A stretch of 44,121 nucleotides of DNA, taken from Lysinibacillus fusiformis (GTDB taxonomy: Bacteria > Bacillota > Bacilli > Bacillales_A > Planococcaceae). Each line of letters starts with the position of its first letter. The first letter of the stretch is position 1. The stretch is from contig JASENG010000024.1 in assembly GCA_030027265.1 (NCBI GenBank), positions 1 to 44,121 of the forward strand, read 5' to 3'. The position numbers and the translations under genes are program-made. Of the stretch, positions 33,231-42,097 are shown piece after piece. The notes under the pieces are model-generated. The model made no database searches, had not been told where the DNA came from, and saw only the letters and a program-made list of their open reading frames with translations.

Positions 33231-34934
33231 TTAATCGATAACTGTAAATGTATAAGGAATTGATGCTTGTCCTGTAAAGTTTACAGTGATTGTAGTAGTT
33301 TGATCTACTAAACCTCCAAGATTTGTTGCAGTTCCTTGATGTGCATCTACAAATTCTTGTACTAAATTAATAATCGCAGTTTTATTAGGTACGAAGTTAT
33401 CATCGATTAATTCTGCTTTTGTATGAGTTACACCATCTACCACTACATTCGTTAAAGCACTGTAAACTGTTGCAAGATCTACAATATTACTCTCATTAAT
33501 AACTTCATTGAATGATGGAGCATTATCATTTGCATCATCTAAGTCTTGACGAACTTTTGAAAGTGCAACTTCACCGTCTTTAACTTTTAAATTAATTGTA
33601 TTTGTACTTGGAACGAATTCTAAGTCTACATATGAAGGGAAATCTGCATCTGCTTCATACGTAGTAAGGATAGAATTAATTACATTATCAACTGTAGTAT
33701 CAAATGATGGTGTAACTCCACCGCCACCGCCAACAGGAGGAGTACCAGGATCTACTGGAGTTTCATTTCCGCTTTCATCAACAGCTACTACTTCTGTAAT
33801 CGCATCTTTAACTTGGTCGTAGTTCGTGATAACGTCTTTGATATCTTGACCTTTTGGTAAAGTTAATTTTGTAATTTTAGATGTCGCATCTAAAGTTAAT
33901 TTAGTTGTTGCTGCAACTACTACTTCTTTTGCTTGTACACCAGTTAATTTAACTGTTGCACTTGCTGCAATGCTAAGCTTTTCAGCAACTACGTTTTTCA
34001 CTTCTACGTTGTTTCCGCCAACAGTCAACTCACCGATTGAATAACCAGCTGCATCGAATGTTGCGTTAGCAGCAACTAATGAAAGGCTTGCTAAGCCAAC
34101 GATTTTTTTTGTAGATACAGTAGCAGCTACTGCATTTAATGAAGCTACTGCTGCAGTTTGGTCAGCAAATTTAAAGTCTACTTTTGCACCTTTTAACGCT
34201 GCTGCGTTAGATGCGTTAAATACTTTTGTTAAGTCGCCTTCAATTGCATAAGTACCTTTGTTTGTAGTAAGTTCTCCGTCTTTCACGCTTACTACTTTCT
34301 CTGGCGCTGCAACTTCACCTCTTACTACAAAAGTAGCGAATTGGCCGCGAGTTACTGCTGCACCAGGGCTATATGTTGTAGGTGTAGTTCCTACAGTAAC
34401 ACCATTTGCAAATAATGCTGCGATGTTTCCTTTGTATTCGCTTTTAGCAACATCTTTGAATGGTAATGTTGTTGTAGTTTCAGCTTGTAATTCAAACGCA
34501 TTTGTAAGAATTTTAGCCATTTGTCCACGAGTTAAAGTTTGAGTCGTACCGTAAGTTCCATCTGGGAAACCTTTGATGTAGCCTTTGTTCGCTAACGCTG
34601 CAATCGCACCATAGTATGGGTGTGATTTTGGCACGTCTTTGAATTTAGGATCCGTTACGTTTTTTGTATCTAAATCTAAAATCGTTGCAAGGATTAATGC
34701 TGCGTGCATACGATTTAATGATTGTCCAGGTTTGAAAGTTTTGTCCTCATAACCTTTTACAACACCACGTTCTACTAAATTCATAATAGTATTATAGTGT
34801 GTGTTTTTTGCATCTAGATCTTTAAAAGTTACTGTTGCTGCTTCTGTAGCAGATGGTGCAGCAGCTACTACTGCCCCTGTCGCCATTGCAGATGCAAGAG
34901 CCACATTAAATAATTTTTTTGTATTTTTGTTCAA
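33231..34934 (-). CDS. S-layer-homology domain surface protein
   Basis: The precursor has 567 residues. The signal peptide runs from MNKNTKKLFNVALASAMATG to cleavage near ATEA. Three SLH repeats occupy about 35-90, 95-150 and 155-210 (FKDLDAKNTHYNTIMNLVER, KFKDVPKSHPYYGAIAALAN, PFKDVAKSEYKGNIAALFAN). A beta-rich, Ala/Val/Thr-rich region to about 390 resembles repeat domains of S-layer proteins; a Pro/Gly hinge (GTPPVGGGGG) leads to a C-terminal domain I do not recognise. Start is TTG with AGGAGGAAATACA upstream; the frame is open 18 codons earlier without a site. It is anchored through secondary cell-wall polymer. It may be an accessory S-layer protein rather than the main lattice. Confidence 0.9.
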   Translation of the reverse strand: MNKNTKKLFNVALASAMATGAVVAAAPSATEAATVTFKDLDAKNTHYNTIMNLVERGVVKGYEDKTFKPGQSLNRMHAALILATILDLDTKNVTDPKFKDVPKSHPYYGAIAALANKGYIKGFPDGTYGTTQTLTRGQMAKILTNAFELQAETTTTLPFKDVAKSEYKGNIAALFANGVTVGTTPTTYSPGAAVTRGQFATFVVRGEVAAPEKVVSVKDGELTTNKGTYAIEGDLTKVFNASNAAALKGAKVDFKFADQTAAVASLNAVAATVSTKKIVGLASLSLVAANATFDAAGYSIGELTVGGNNVEVKNVVAEKLSIAASATVKLTGVQAKEVVVAATTKLTLDATSKITKLTLPKGQDIKDVITNYDQVKDAITEVVAVDESGNETPVDPGTPPVGGGGGVTPSFDTTVDNVINSILTTYEADADFPSYVDLEFVPSTNTINLKVKDGEVALSKVRQDLDDANDNAPSFNEVINESNIVDLATVYSALTNVVVDGVTHTKAELIDDNFVPNKTAIINLVQEFVDAHQGTATNLGGLVDQTTTITVNFTGQASIPYTFTVID

Positions 34935-35237
34935 TGTATTTCCTCCTATTTCCAAACTTCTTAAGATATGTATAATAATACCATACAATTTTATGAAATA
35001 TAATACTGAAAATGTAATTCTTACAGTTTCCTTCTGCTAATTTCACATAAATCTCACAATTTAGTAGAATTCCCACTTGCATATTACTTCCCAGTCCTAA
35101 CATTTCACCTTTCCATTTTACACTATTCCTCTACCTTTGCACCATAAAATTCACAAAATCCATAGAGATATAATAGTATTTTTAGTATATATTGGCTAAA
35201 ACAATAGGAAAATTTACACTCTTTTAATTCTATTAAA

Positions 35238-35275
35238 AATAACTCCTCGAAACATTGTCAAAAGAGTTATTATTT
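35238..35275 (-). terminator. Intrinsic terminator of the c-di-GMP enzyme gene
   Basis: AATAACTC and GAGTTATT form the stem, with an 18-nt loop, followed on the minus strand by TTTTTAAT. It is about 24 bases past the stop. The rest of 34935-35237 is AT-rich and should hold the SLH gene's promoter; no gene is visible. Confidence 0.6.
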
Positions 35276-35294
35276 TCTAAAGATAATATATTTA

Positions 35295-37514
35295 TTATTT
35301 ATAGGCTAACAATAGCTCCTCAATTTCACGTAAAGGCATCGGTTTCCCGAAATAATACCCTTGAGCCTCATCACATTTCAGACTGCTGAGATAGTCTGCC
35401 TGCTCTTTTGTTTCGACCCCTTCCGCAATCACTTCCAGGTTCAGGATCTGCCCTAAATGAATAATCGAACTGATAATTTTCGCGTCATTTTGGTTAACTA
35501 AAATATCGTTCACAAAGGAGCGGTCAATTTTCAAACGGTGAATCGGGAAATTTTTTAAATAATTCAATGAGCTAAATCCTGTCCCGAAATCATCGATCGC
35601 AATCTGTACGCCCAGCTGTTTTAATTCCTTCATGATCGACACGGCATTTGATACATCCATCGCCATGGATTCTGTAATTTCCAATTCTAAACAGTTCGGC
35701 TCAATCTTGTATTTGCTTAAAGCTCGCTTGACTTTCTCGACGATTGCGTGGCTTAAGAAATCCTGTGGAGATAAGTTAATCGCAACCTTAGTGGGCGGCA
35801 ATCCGCGCTCTTTCCAGTCCAGCAGCTGCTGGCAAGCCTTCTCCAAAACAAAATCGCCTAAAAGTGTGGCTACCCCTAATTCTTCCGCAAGCGGTATGAT
35901 ATCACCTGGCATAATTAGCCCGAATTGCGGATGATTCCAGCGTATCAAAGCTTCCAATCCAATAATTTTCTGATTGCAAAGACTGACTTGCGGTTGATAA
36001 TACAACTCTAGGTGGTTATTTTGCATCGCACTGCGAAGCTCTTGTTCAAAGCTTAGCTTCTCAAAATAGCGGTGCTCCATATTGGCATCGTACATGACAA
36101 AATTGTTTTTGCCGGCATCTTTTGCTTTATACATAGCGGTGTCAGCTCTACGGAACAAGGGAATCGTCTCACTCTCCCCATTTTGATAGATGGATACGCC
36201 GATGCTAGTGCTCATATGAAATTCGTAGTTATCGATCACAAAGCTTTCCTGGAACAACTTAATAATCCCTTGTGCAATGGAAGTGACCTCATCTACATCT
36301 TTAAAATTATTTAATATAATGGTAAATTCATCGCCGCCCATACGGAAAAGCTCGGTATGCTCCGGCAAAAACCTGCTCAGCCGCTTGCCCACCTCAACAA
36401 GAAGCCAGTCCCCTTTTTCATGACCTATTGTGTCGTTGATGAATTTGAATCGATCCAAATCCAGTAAATAGACGGCTAGACGCCCATTCTCTTCTTTTAT
36501 ATAGCTTTTCTTATCCTCCAAAGCTCGCTGGAAGCTTCTTCTATTCGGAATGCCTGTTAAATCATCGTGAAAGGCTAAATAATTGAATCTTTCCTTTATA
36601 TGATAACGGTCAGTCACATCTTTTAAGTGCCCAAAAGCACCTGTTAGTTGGCCATTTTCGTTAAATAGCGGAATCCCGTCAAATAAGGAAACTGTTTTTT
36701 TCCCCGTCTTTTCATTCGTTACCCACACCTCGGCATCTGTGAAATCCTTTCCTTCCAGGAGTTCCTTCATATACGTTCCTAGAATTTTGGACTCATCGAT
36801 GAATTGACCCTTGCCCCAGCCTGTCATTTCCTGTGCAATGAGGTTAATTTCAGAGATGCGGCCTGTTTGATCGATTTGAAGCATGCCATTTTTAGAGGAT
36901 TCGATGACGACCTGATTCAAAATATTCAATCGCGTATTCTTTTCCCGCAGTGCTATTTCTCTTTCAATTGAATTGACGACGGAGTTTAGCATCGATAAAA
37001 GGAGCGGGCTTTTATAATCCAAAAATGTCGCGATTGAGATTGTCCCCTTTTTTGTTCCATTCGATTCAAAGGTAAAGGGAACAGAGTAGCATGCATTATA
37101 ACGAAGATTCGGCTGATAATGCTCATGTCCGATTACTTGAACTGGTTGGTTTAGCCTTAGTGCGATGTCGATTGAATTCGTCCCAACGATTTCTTCTTTA
37201 AACCTTGAACCTGCTCTGATGCCTACCTCATTCATACTACGCTTAATTTCCGGATCGCCTTGAATATCCAATAATACACAGTCATCATCTGAAACGAGAA
37301 GTATAAATGGGAGCCCCTCAACCATTTGAAACAGTTGGTCGGCAAAGAAGTCATAGACATCAAACAGCTTTCGATATTCGGCTAACGCTTCATCTAATTG
37401 GCGGTCAGTTATATAGTGTGGTTGTGGAATCGCATTTCGGTCCATTCCTAGTAGTTCACAACGTTTTTGAGATGCTAAAATATGCGGCGGTAAATGCTCC
37501 TGATGCAAATCCAT
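35295..37514 (-). CDS. GAF-PAS-GGDEF-EAL cyclic-di-GMP turnover protein
   Basis: The 739-residue cytoplasmic protein has a GAF-like sensor at about 55-190, with VGTNSIDIALRLNQPVQVIG similar to the sensor of AcoR-type regulators. A PAS domain follows at about 200-305, GGDEF at about 310-470 with the intact signature FRMGGDEFTII (393-397), and EAL at about 485-735 with GLEALIRWNHP, LEITES and IDDFGTGFSSLNYL. Both catalytic motifs are complete, so it may both make and break c-di-GMP. No R-x-x-D inhibitory site is seen just before GGDEF. It has no membrane segment. EPS loci are common c-di-GMP targets, so a functional link to the neighbouring operon is plausible but unproven. Confidence 0.93.
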   Translation of the reverse strand: MDLHQEHLPPHILASQKRCELLGMDRNAIPQPHYITDRQLDEALAEYRKLFDVYDFFADQLFQMVEGLPFILLVSDDDCVLLDIQGDPEIKRSMNEVGIRAGSRFKEEIVGTNSIDIALRLNQPVQVIGHEHYQPNLRYNACYSVPFTFESNGTKKGTISIATFLDYKSPLLLSMLNSVVNSIEREIALREKNTRLNILNQVVIESSKNGMLQIDQTGRISEINLIAQEMTGWGKGQFIDESKILGTYMKELLEGKDFTDAEVWVTNEKTGKKTVSLFDGIPLFNENGQLTGAFGHLKDVTDRYHIKERFNYLAFHDDLTGIPNRRSFQRALEDKKSYIKEENGRLAVYLLDLDRFKFINDTIGHEKGDWLLVEVGKRLSRFLPEHTELFRMGGDEFTIILNNFKDVDEVTSIAQGIIKLFQESFVIDNYEFHMSTSIGVSIYQNGESETIPLFRRADTAMYKAKDAGKNNFVMYDANMEHRYFEKLSFEQELRSAMQNNHLELYYQPQVSLCNQKIIGLEALIRWNHPQFGLIMPGDIIPLAEELGVATLLGDFVLEKACQQLLDWKERGLPPTKVAINLSPQDFLSHAIVEKVKRALSKYKIEPNCLELEITESMAMDVSNAVSIMKELKQLGVQIAIDDFGTGFSSLNYLKNFPIHRLKIDRSFVNDILVNQNDAKIISSIIHLGQILNLEVIAEGVETKEQADYLSSLKCDEAQGYYFGKPMPLREIEELLLAYK

Positions 37515-37724
37515 ATAAGCGCTACTCCCTTCAAAACCATCTTTCTATTTGAAGAATTATTCAGATATTTTTTCAGCTATTATAGCATAGCTCACAGAAA
37601 TTTATTAAATTTCTGAAACACTGGATAGATATGGTAGCTGATTTGGACTAAAGGAACTTCAAGCATGACTGCCAATAGTATGATTTGCAAAATTGTCATT
37701 ATGCTAAACCATTTGATGTATCAA

Positions 37725-37748
37725 TAAAAAAACACCCCGGAGGATGTT
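37725..37748 (-). terminator. Terminator downstream of a small minus-strand ORF
   Basis: AACACCC and GGATGTT pair with one mismatch around a four-base loop, followed on the minus strand by a run of at least seven T. It lies about 36 bases past the 49-aa ORF. Confidence 0.6.
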
Positions 37749-37783
37749 TCATCTAAGTTTGACCACCTATTACGACACGGTTT

Positions 37784-37933
37784 TCAAGGTCTCTCCACCA
37801 CCCTGAGAAAGTACGGCAATCTATGCCACTTCTCACAGCCTTTTTTTATAATCATCGACCCTTTAGATTTTTCTTGTACAATTTTTTGTTCAAATGCTTC
37901 TTTTGTTTTTGTTCGAATTAATGAGGCTTGCAT
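37784..37933 (-). CDS. Possible small basic protein (49 aa)
   Basis: The product runs MQASLIRTKTKEAFEQKIVQ ... GCEKWHRLPYFLRVVERP. It is lysine-rich in the first two thirds and aromatic at the end. GAAGGATTGAAGAAAA precedes the ATG and overlaps the last codons of the decayed gene upstream, which looks like an old two-gene operon. A terminator follows. The frame continues after the stop with coding-like sequence (KPCRNRWSNLDETSSGV), so this may be a truncated piece of a longer protein. No family is recognised. Confidence 0.4.
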   Translation of the reverse strand: MQASLIRTKTKEAFEQKIVQEKSKGSMIIKKGCEKWHRLPYFLRVVERP

Positions 37934-37939
37934 TTTTCT

Positions 37940-38285
37940 TCAATCCTTCCCATTCATAATGAGCATCGTGATTGCTCCATCGGGGATAAGCAGTATGGCA
38001 ATTCCACGAGCTGCTGACCCTCCATAATTTTCTTACCCCAAATATCCATTCCCATGCATGTTTTCGCTAAGAATTTATTAAAATCAGCATATCTATCGGT
38101 ATTACAGCGGTCACGGAGCAGCCTTTTTAGGGGCGAACTTAGGAAAGTTGTTAAAGTGTTGCGTTTTCTGCATAATCTGAACCTTTATTATGTTGGGCAG
38201 AAATATTAATTTGGCATGGTGCCACCAACTTTTTAGGAGTTTTTTCATATAAATGTAGATTGAAGCTATATTCAAATGCTTTTCT
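37940..38285 (-). pseudogene. Decayed protein-coding gene, family not recognised
   Basis: Three protein-like stretches follow each other on the minus strand but in different frames. They are EYSFNLHLYEKTPKKLVAPC to HNKGSDYAENATL (stop at 38151), then KRLLRDRCNTDRYADFNKFL to AKTCMGMDIWGKKIMEG, then GSAARGIAILLIPDGAITML to IMNGKD and a stop. Joined, they form about 115 residues of plausible protein with two frameshifts and internal stops. No intact start is seen; an ATG-TGA near 38290 may be its remains. I could not name the family. The remaining gap sequence, including 38295-38342 and 37515-37724, shows nothing convincing. Confidence 0.5.
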
Positions 38286-38342
38286 TCACATAATTAAGTG
38301 CAGAGATGTACTTTGGAGGCCGAAAATGATGAGGTTATTTCA

Positions 38343-38708
38343 ATGATTTCAACTATTTTAGAGCACAAACTGGCAATCCTGGTTTTTTCCGAGACGTTAG
38401 CGTGGATCTTATTAATTCCTATGTTTTATTTCCGTCATTGGCAACGAAATAATATCGGTTTTTTCACATTCTTGGGGCTCAGTATTTTTTTCGGCTATGT
38501 CCCCCACCTCACCATCCCGATTCTCAGCTGCATTGCAGAAAATTCTTTCGCCGCTTTATATGAAGGTAAAGATACCCTCATATTTATCATCATTATTATC
38601 CTGCTCTTTATTTTCGGCGCCACCAAAGGAAAGTCACTGGTCCTGAAAATCGATCACGCCATGTTTGAGTTCGCCCAAAAATTCAAGGAGAAACGCAAAA
38701 ACCACTGA
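38343..38708 (+). CDS. Small integral membrane protein of unknown function (121 aa)
   Basis: The product begins MISTILEHKLAILVFSETLA and has three hydrophobic segments: about 8-25, 38-60 (IGFFTFLGLSIFFGYVPHLT) and 78-95 (TLIFIIIIILLFIFGATKG). The tail is basic (FKEKRKNH). The ATG used has GAGG eight bases upstream; the frame is open 15 codons further but begins with an unsupported GTG. I do not recognise a family. It stands alone between a decayed gene and the 246-bp repeat array. Confidence 0.65.
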   Translation: MISTILEHKLAILVFSETLAWILLIPMFYFRHWQRNNIGFFTFLGLSIFFGYVPHLTIPILSCIAENSFAALYEGKDTLIFIIIIILLFIFGATKGKSLVLKIDHAMFEFAQKFKEKRKNH

Positions 38709-38759
38709 CTGTGATTGAAGGTACAGGGCAGTGGTTTTGGTAATGTGCGTTTCAGAGCT

Positions 38760-39693
38760 AGTGAGTGGAAAATAAAAGGAGTATTTTCCGTTATTGATGA
38801 AATCGTGCTCTTCTCTGGGAAAATAAGGATAAACTATCCGACTATTCTATTCAAAACCCGTCATTTTCCCCATTTCGGAGTAAATAAGCGGAAGTTCTCC
38901 GGCTATTCTAGCTATTTTTAAATAGACTTGCTGATTAAGCGGAAACTTTCCTTCTATTTATTAGATGAGGACATTCTATATCCCTCCAAATAACACTAAG
39001 AACTAGCGAGTGGAAAATAAACGGAGTATTTTCCGTTATTGGTGAAATCGTGCTCAACTCGGGGAAAATAAGGGTAACTTTTCCGACTATTCTATGAAAA
39101 ACCCCTCTATTTCCCCATTTCGGAGTAGATAAGCGGAACTTCTCCGGCTATTCCAGCTATTTTTTTGTTGATTTGCTGATTAAGCGGAAGTTTTCCTTCT
39201 ATTTATTAGATGAGGACATTCAATATCCTCCTCCAAATACACTAAGAACTAGCGAGTGGAAAATAAATGGAGTATTTTCCGTTATTGGTGAAATCGTGCT
39301 CTTCTCAGGGAAAATAAGGGTAACTTTTCCGACTATTCTATTCAAAACCCCTGCATTTCCCCATTTCGGAGGAAATAAGCGGAAGTTCTCCGGCTATTCC
39401 AGCTATTTTTTTGTTGATTTGCTGATTAAGCGGAAGCTTTCCTTCTATTTATTAGATGAGGACATTCAATATCCTCCTCCAAATACACTAAGAACTAGTG
39501 AGTGGAAAATAAAAGGAGTATTTTCCGTTATTGGTGAAATCGTGCTCTTCTCAGGGAAAATAAGGGTAACTTTTCCGACTATTCTATCAACCCCCCTCTA
39601 TTTCCCCATTTCGGAGTAGATAAGCGGAAATTCTCCGGCTATTCCAGCTATTTTTAAATAGACTTGCTGATTAAGCGGAAACTTTCCTTTTAT
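38760..39693. repeat. Higher-order tandem repeat, 245/246-bp period, nearly four copies
   Basis: Copies begin at 38760, 39005, 39251 and 39497 with AG(T/C)GAGTGGAAAATAAA, giving periods of 245, 246 and 246. The last copy stops at the TetR gene's stop codon. Each period contains four related cores about 50-60 bp apart of the form A-A-x-C-G-G-A-x-x-x-x-T-C-C-G-x-C-T-A-T-T. The first core is a perfect hairpin, GGAAAATA/TATTTTCC, with a seven-base loop; others have GGAAAA/TTTTCC or CGGAG/CTCCG arms. A frame stays open across copies because 246 is a multiple of three, but there is no ribosome binding site. The elements look like hairpin DNA, not genes. Confidence 0.93.
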
Positions 39694-40320
39694 TTATTCA
39701 TCAACCTCCGGATCCACACCATATCGCTCTAAAACACCCTCCATAAAAATATCGATAAACTGTTTGCTCTCTTCTTGCAGGTTAAAGTCTTTTCCAAAGG
39801 CAATCCAATCGTATAGATTCCCGCGCATGCAGCGGGATATGAGCATGGCAATTTTTTCAGCGTCAGCCTCCTCTAGAAGCTCCCCACTCGCGATCGATTG
39901 GTCAATAAAGCGAATTAAAATTTTGTAGATGCTCCGCTCGGTATTGGCAAAGTAATTATTCTCGCTTTCCATTAAGCCGCTCGTATACACCGTTCGCATG
40001 ACATCTTTCCCCAGTTCGTGCTCCAAATAATTCATCTGGCCCTGAAACAATTTTATAATCTTCTCTTTTAGAGGCAATTCATCGGCAATCGTTTGGACAA
40101 AGGATTCGTAGAACTGGTCGATTTCTTTGAATTTCTCCAAGAAGATGCCGTATTTCGAATCAAAGTGGCCATAGAAAGCCCCCTTTGAGCTATTGCTTTT
40201 TTTCACGATTTCGTCTACCGATACTTGGTCAAACCCTTTTTTCCGAAACAATTCCAATGCTGTTTCAAAAATCCGCTGCTTTGTTTGTTCTGCCTGGACT
40301 TGTCGCCTACCCTTCCTCAT
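39694..40320 (-). CDS. TetR/AcrR-family transcriptional regulator
   Basis: The 208-residue repressor-type protein has its N-terminal helix-turn-helix in TKQRIFETALELFRKKGFDQ then VSVDEIVKKSNSSKGAFYGH, a textbook TetR DNA-binding domain. The helical ligand/dimer domain to the C-terminus has no recognisable ligand signature. ATG (MRKGRR) has GGGGGAAG just upstream; the frame opens ten codons earlier without a better site. It is divergent from the acyl-CoA ligase/transporter operon, whose promoter carries a perfect palindrome, so it very likely represses that operon and responds to its substrate or CoA ester. Its stop codon is the boundary of the repeat array. Confidence 0.92.
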   Translation of the reverse strand: MRKGRRQVQAEQTKQRIFETALELFRKKGFDQVSVDEIVKKSNSSKGAFYGHFDSKYGIFLEKFKEIDQFYESFVQTIADELPLKEKIIKLFQGQMNYLEHELGKDVMRTVYTSGLMESENNYFANTERSIYKILIRFIDQSIASGELLEEADAEKIAMLISRCMRGNLYDWIAFGKDFNLQEESKQFIDIFMEGVLERYGVDPEVDE

Positions 40321-40421
40321 AACTTCCCCCATTTCCAAACCTTGTTTCATTAAAAATATAAACGATACGGCCGGTAAATTTCTAGTTTTCTTGTATATTA
40401 ATCAGAATTATCAGAATAGTA

Positions 40422-40466
40422 TTGACAATTATTTTCTCGCTGATTTATTATTTAGACTATAGTCTA
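40422..40466 (+). promoter_or_regulatory. Sigma-A promoter with palindromic operator
   Basis: TTGACA (40422-40427), an 18-bp spacer and TATTAT (40446-40451) precede the ligase gene. Immediately downstream the perfect 14-bp palindrome TAGACTATAGTCTA (40453-40466) covers the expected transcription start, an ideal repressor site for the adjacent TetR-family protein. Confidence 0.75.
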
Positions 40467-40524
40467 TGAAACTACTTTAAAGCAAATTGAACCGTTTGCG
40501 TAATCTCGGGGGGAGGGATTATTT

Positions 40525-42090
40525 ATGGACATCATTGGGGATCGAACGCTTCGTTCTTTGTTAGAGGAAAAAGTAAGTATGTATCCGGAGAAAGTCTTCG
40601 TTGCTTTTGAGGATGCTGGGGGAAATCAAAAGACCAAAACCTATCGCGAATTTTACGAGGATGTGCTCAAGCTCGGTAATGCACTAATGGATTTGAATAT
40701 AAAACCGGGAGATCATATCACATTGCATCTGCCCAATAATATTGAGTTCCTGACGATTTGGTTTGCGGTGGCACATATTGGGGCAATTATGGTCCCAACG
40801 AATATTCTGTCAAGCGCAGATGAAATGAACTACATCATCAATCATTCGGAATCGGTTTTATTAATTACCGAGGAAGAACATGTTGAAAAGTTCCAAGGGA
40901 TGTTAGATGAAATTCCTGCGATTCAGCAAATTATTTTAACTAGATTCAGAAATGAATCTCCTGCACTTTTAAATTTCGACCACCTTCTTAGAACTGCTTC
41001 TATAGATACAAATCGTTTTCCAGAAGTTTCACCGGAAGATGTTGTTGGTATGCTCTACACCTCGGGAACTACTTCAAAGCCAAAAGGCGTCCAAGTCACA
41101 AACGCGAATTATCTTTATACAGGCGAGCTCATGTCAAAATCCGTTCAAGTAACAGAGGATGACCGCATGTTTATCGTCCTGCCACTTTTCCATGGCAATG
41201 CCCAATATTACTCCACAATGTCAGCTTTAGTTGCCGGGGGCAGTATTGCGTTAACCGAAAAATTTAGCGCCTCCCGTTATTTTAAGCAGGCGAAATCATT
41301 GGGCGGCACGGTCGGCTCTTTATTTGCAGCGCCGATTCGCATGATTCTAGCAAAGGACTATGATGCAGCAGACCTTGAAAATCCAATTCGCTTAGTCATG
41401 TTTGCCCAATCGATTGCCGAGCACCAGGTTAAGGAATTCGAGGAAAAGTTCGATCTGAAACTATTGCACATGTATGGGATGACCGAAACAGTGGGCATTC
41501 CCCTTATCAATCCATTAAACGGGGTAAGGAAAAACCTCAGTATTGGCAGACCGAGCATGGGCTATGAGGTAAAGCTGATAGATGAAAACGGGGACGAGGT
41601 GAAGCGCGGAGTTGTTGGCCAGATTGCGGTGAAAGGGGTTCCTGGCCGCACGATCATGAAGCAATATTTCAAAAATGAAGAAGCAACGATGCAAGCACTG
41701 CAGAACGGCTGGCTGCTAACCGGGGATAATGCACGCATTGGAGAGGATGGCTATTTCTACTTCGTCGACCGTGTGAAGGATATGATCAAACGCTCTGGCG
41801 AGAATGTGGCCGCACAGGAAGTTGAAAGCGTTTTAACACAACATATGGCTGTTTATGAAAGTGCTGTCATTGGTGTGCCTGATGATATGAGAGACGAAGC
41901 GATTAAGGCCTTTGTCATTTTGAATAATGGAATGTCGGTGACGGAAGCAGAACTCATCGATTTCTGCAAGGCTCGATTGGCCAAGTTTAAAGTACCTGAT
42001 TCCATCGAGTTTGTTCACGACTTCCCTCGTACACCTGTTGGCAAGATTCAAAAACATCTATTAAGAAATTCCATTACGATGAGAAAGTAG
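40525..42090 (+). CDS. Acyl-CoA synthetase (AMP-forming), carnitine/crotonobetaine-CoA-ligase-like
   Basis: The 521-residue ANL-superfamily ligase activates a carboxylic acid as acyl-AMP, then forms the CoA thioester. MLYTSGTTSKPKGVQVTNAN is the P-loop-like motif, LHMYGMTETVGIPLI is motif A5, GWLLTGDNARIGEDGYFYFV is motif A7, and RVKDMIKRSGENVAAQEVES is A8. The catalytic lysine is near the C-terminus in RTPVGKIQKHL. The N-terminal opening (DRTLRSLLEEKVSMYPEKVF) resembles the CaiC branch. Ribosome binding site is GGGGGGAGGG. It is seven bases upstream of an MHS transporter gene, so the pair probably imports and activates one organic acid or betaine. Substrate not determinable. Confidence 0.9.
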   Translation: MDIIGDRTLRSLLEEKVSMYPEKVFVAFEDAGGNQKTKTYREFYEDVLKLGNALMDLNIKPGDHITLHLPNNIEFLTIWFAVAHIGAIMVPTNILSSADEMNYIINHSESVLLITEEEHVEKFQGMLDEIPAIQQIILTRFRNESPALLNFDHLLRTASIDTNRFPEVSPEDVVGMLYTSGTTSKPKGVQVTNANYLYTGELMSKSVQVTEDDRMFIVLPLFHGNAQYYSTMSALVAGGSIALTEKFSASRYFKQAKSLGGTVGSLFAAPIRMILAKDYDAADLENPIRLVMFAQSIAEHQVKEFEEKFDLKLLHMYGMTETVGIPLINPLNGVRKNLSIGRPSMGYEVKLIDENGDEVKRGVVGQIAVKGVPGRTIMKQYFKNEEATMQALQNGWLLTGDNARIGEDGYFYFVDRVKDMIKRSGENVAAQEVESVLTQHMAVYESAVIGVPDDMRDEAIKAFVILNNGMSVTEAELIDFCKARLAKFKVPDSIEFVHDFPRTPVGKIQKHLLRNSITMRK

Positions 42091-42097
42091 GCGCAAT

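Noticed and set aside
37741..37870. Riboswitch or structured leader upstream of the GGDEF/EAL gene
   Set aside because: I compared it with c-di-GMP, TPP, SAM, lysine and T-box patterns from memory and none fits. The sequence is better explained by a 49-codon ORF and its terminator.
39173..39619. 148-codon frame with an 82-residue internal repeat in the 246-bp array
   Set aside because: It stays open because 246 is divisible by three. It begins at an unsupported TTG, the first 245-bp copy breaks the frame, and the DNA-level hairpins explain the sequence better.
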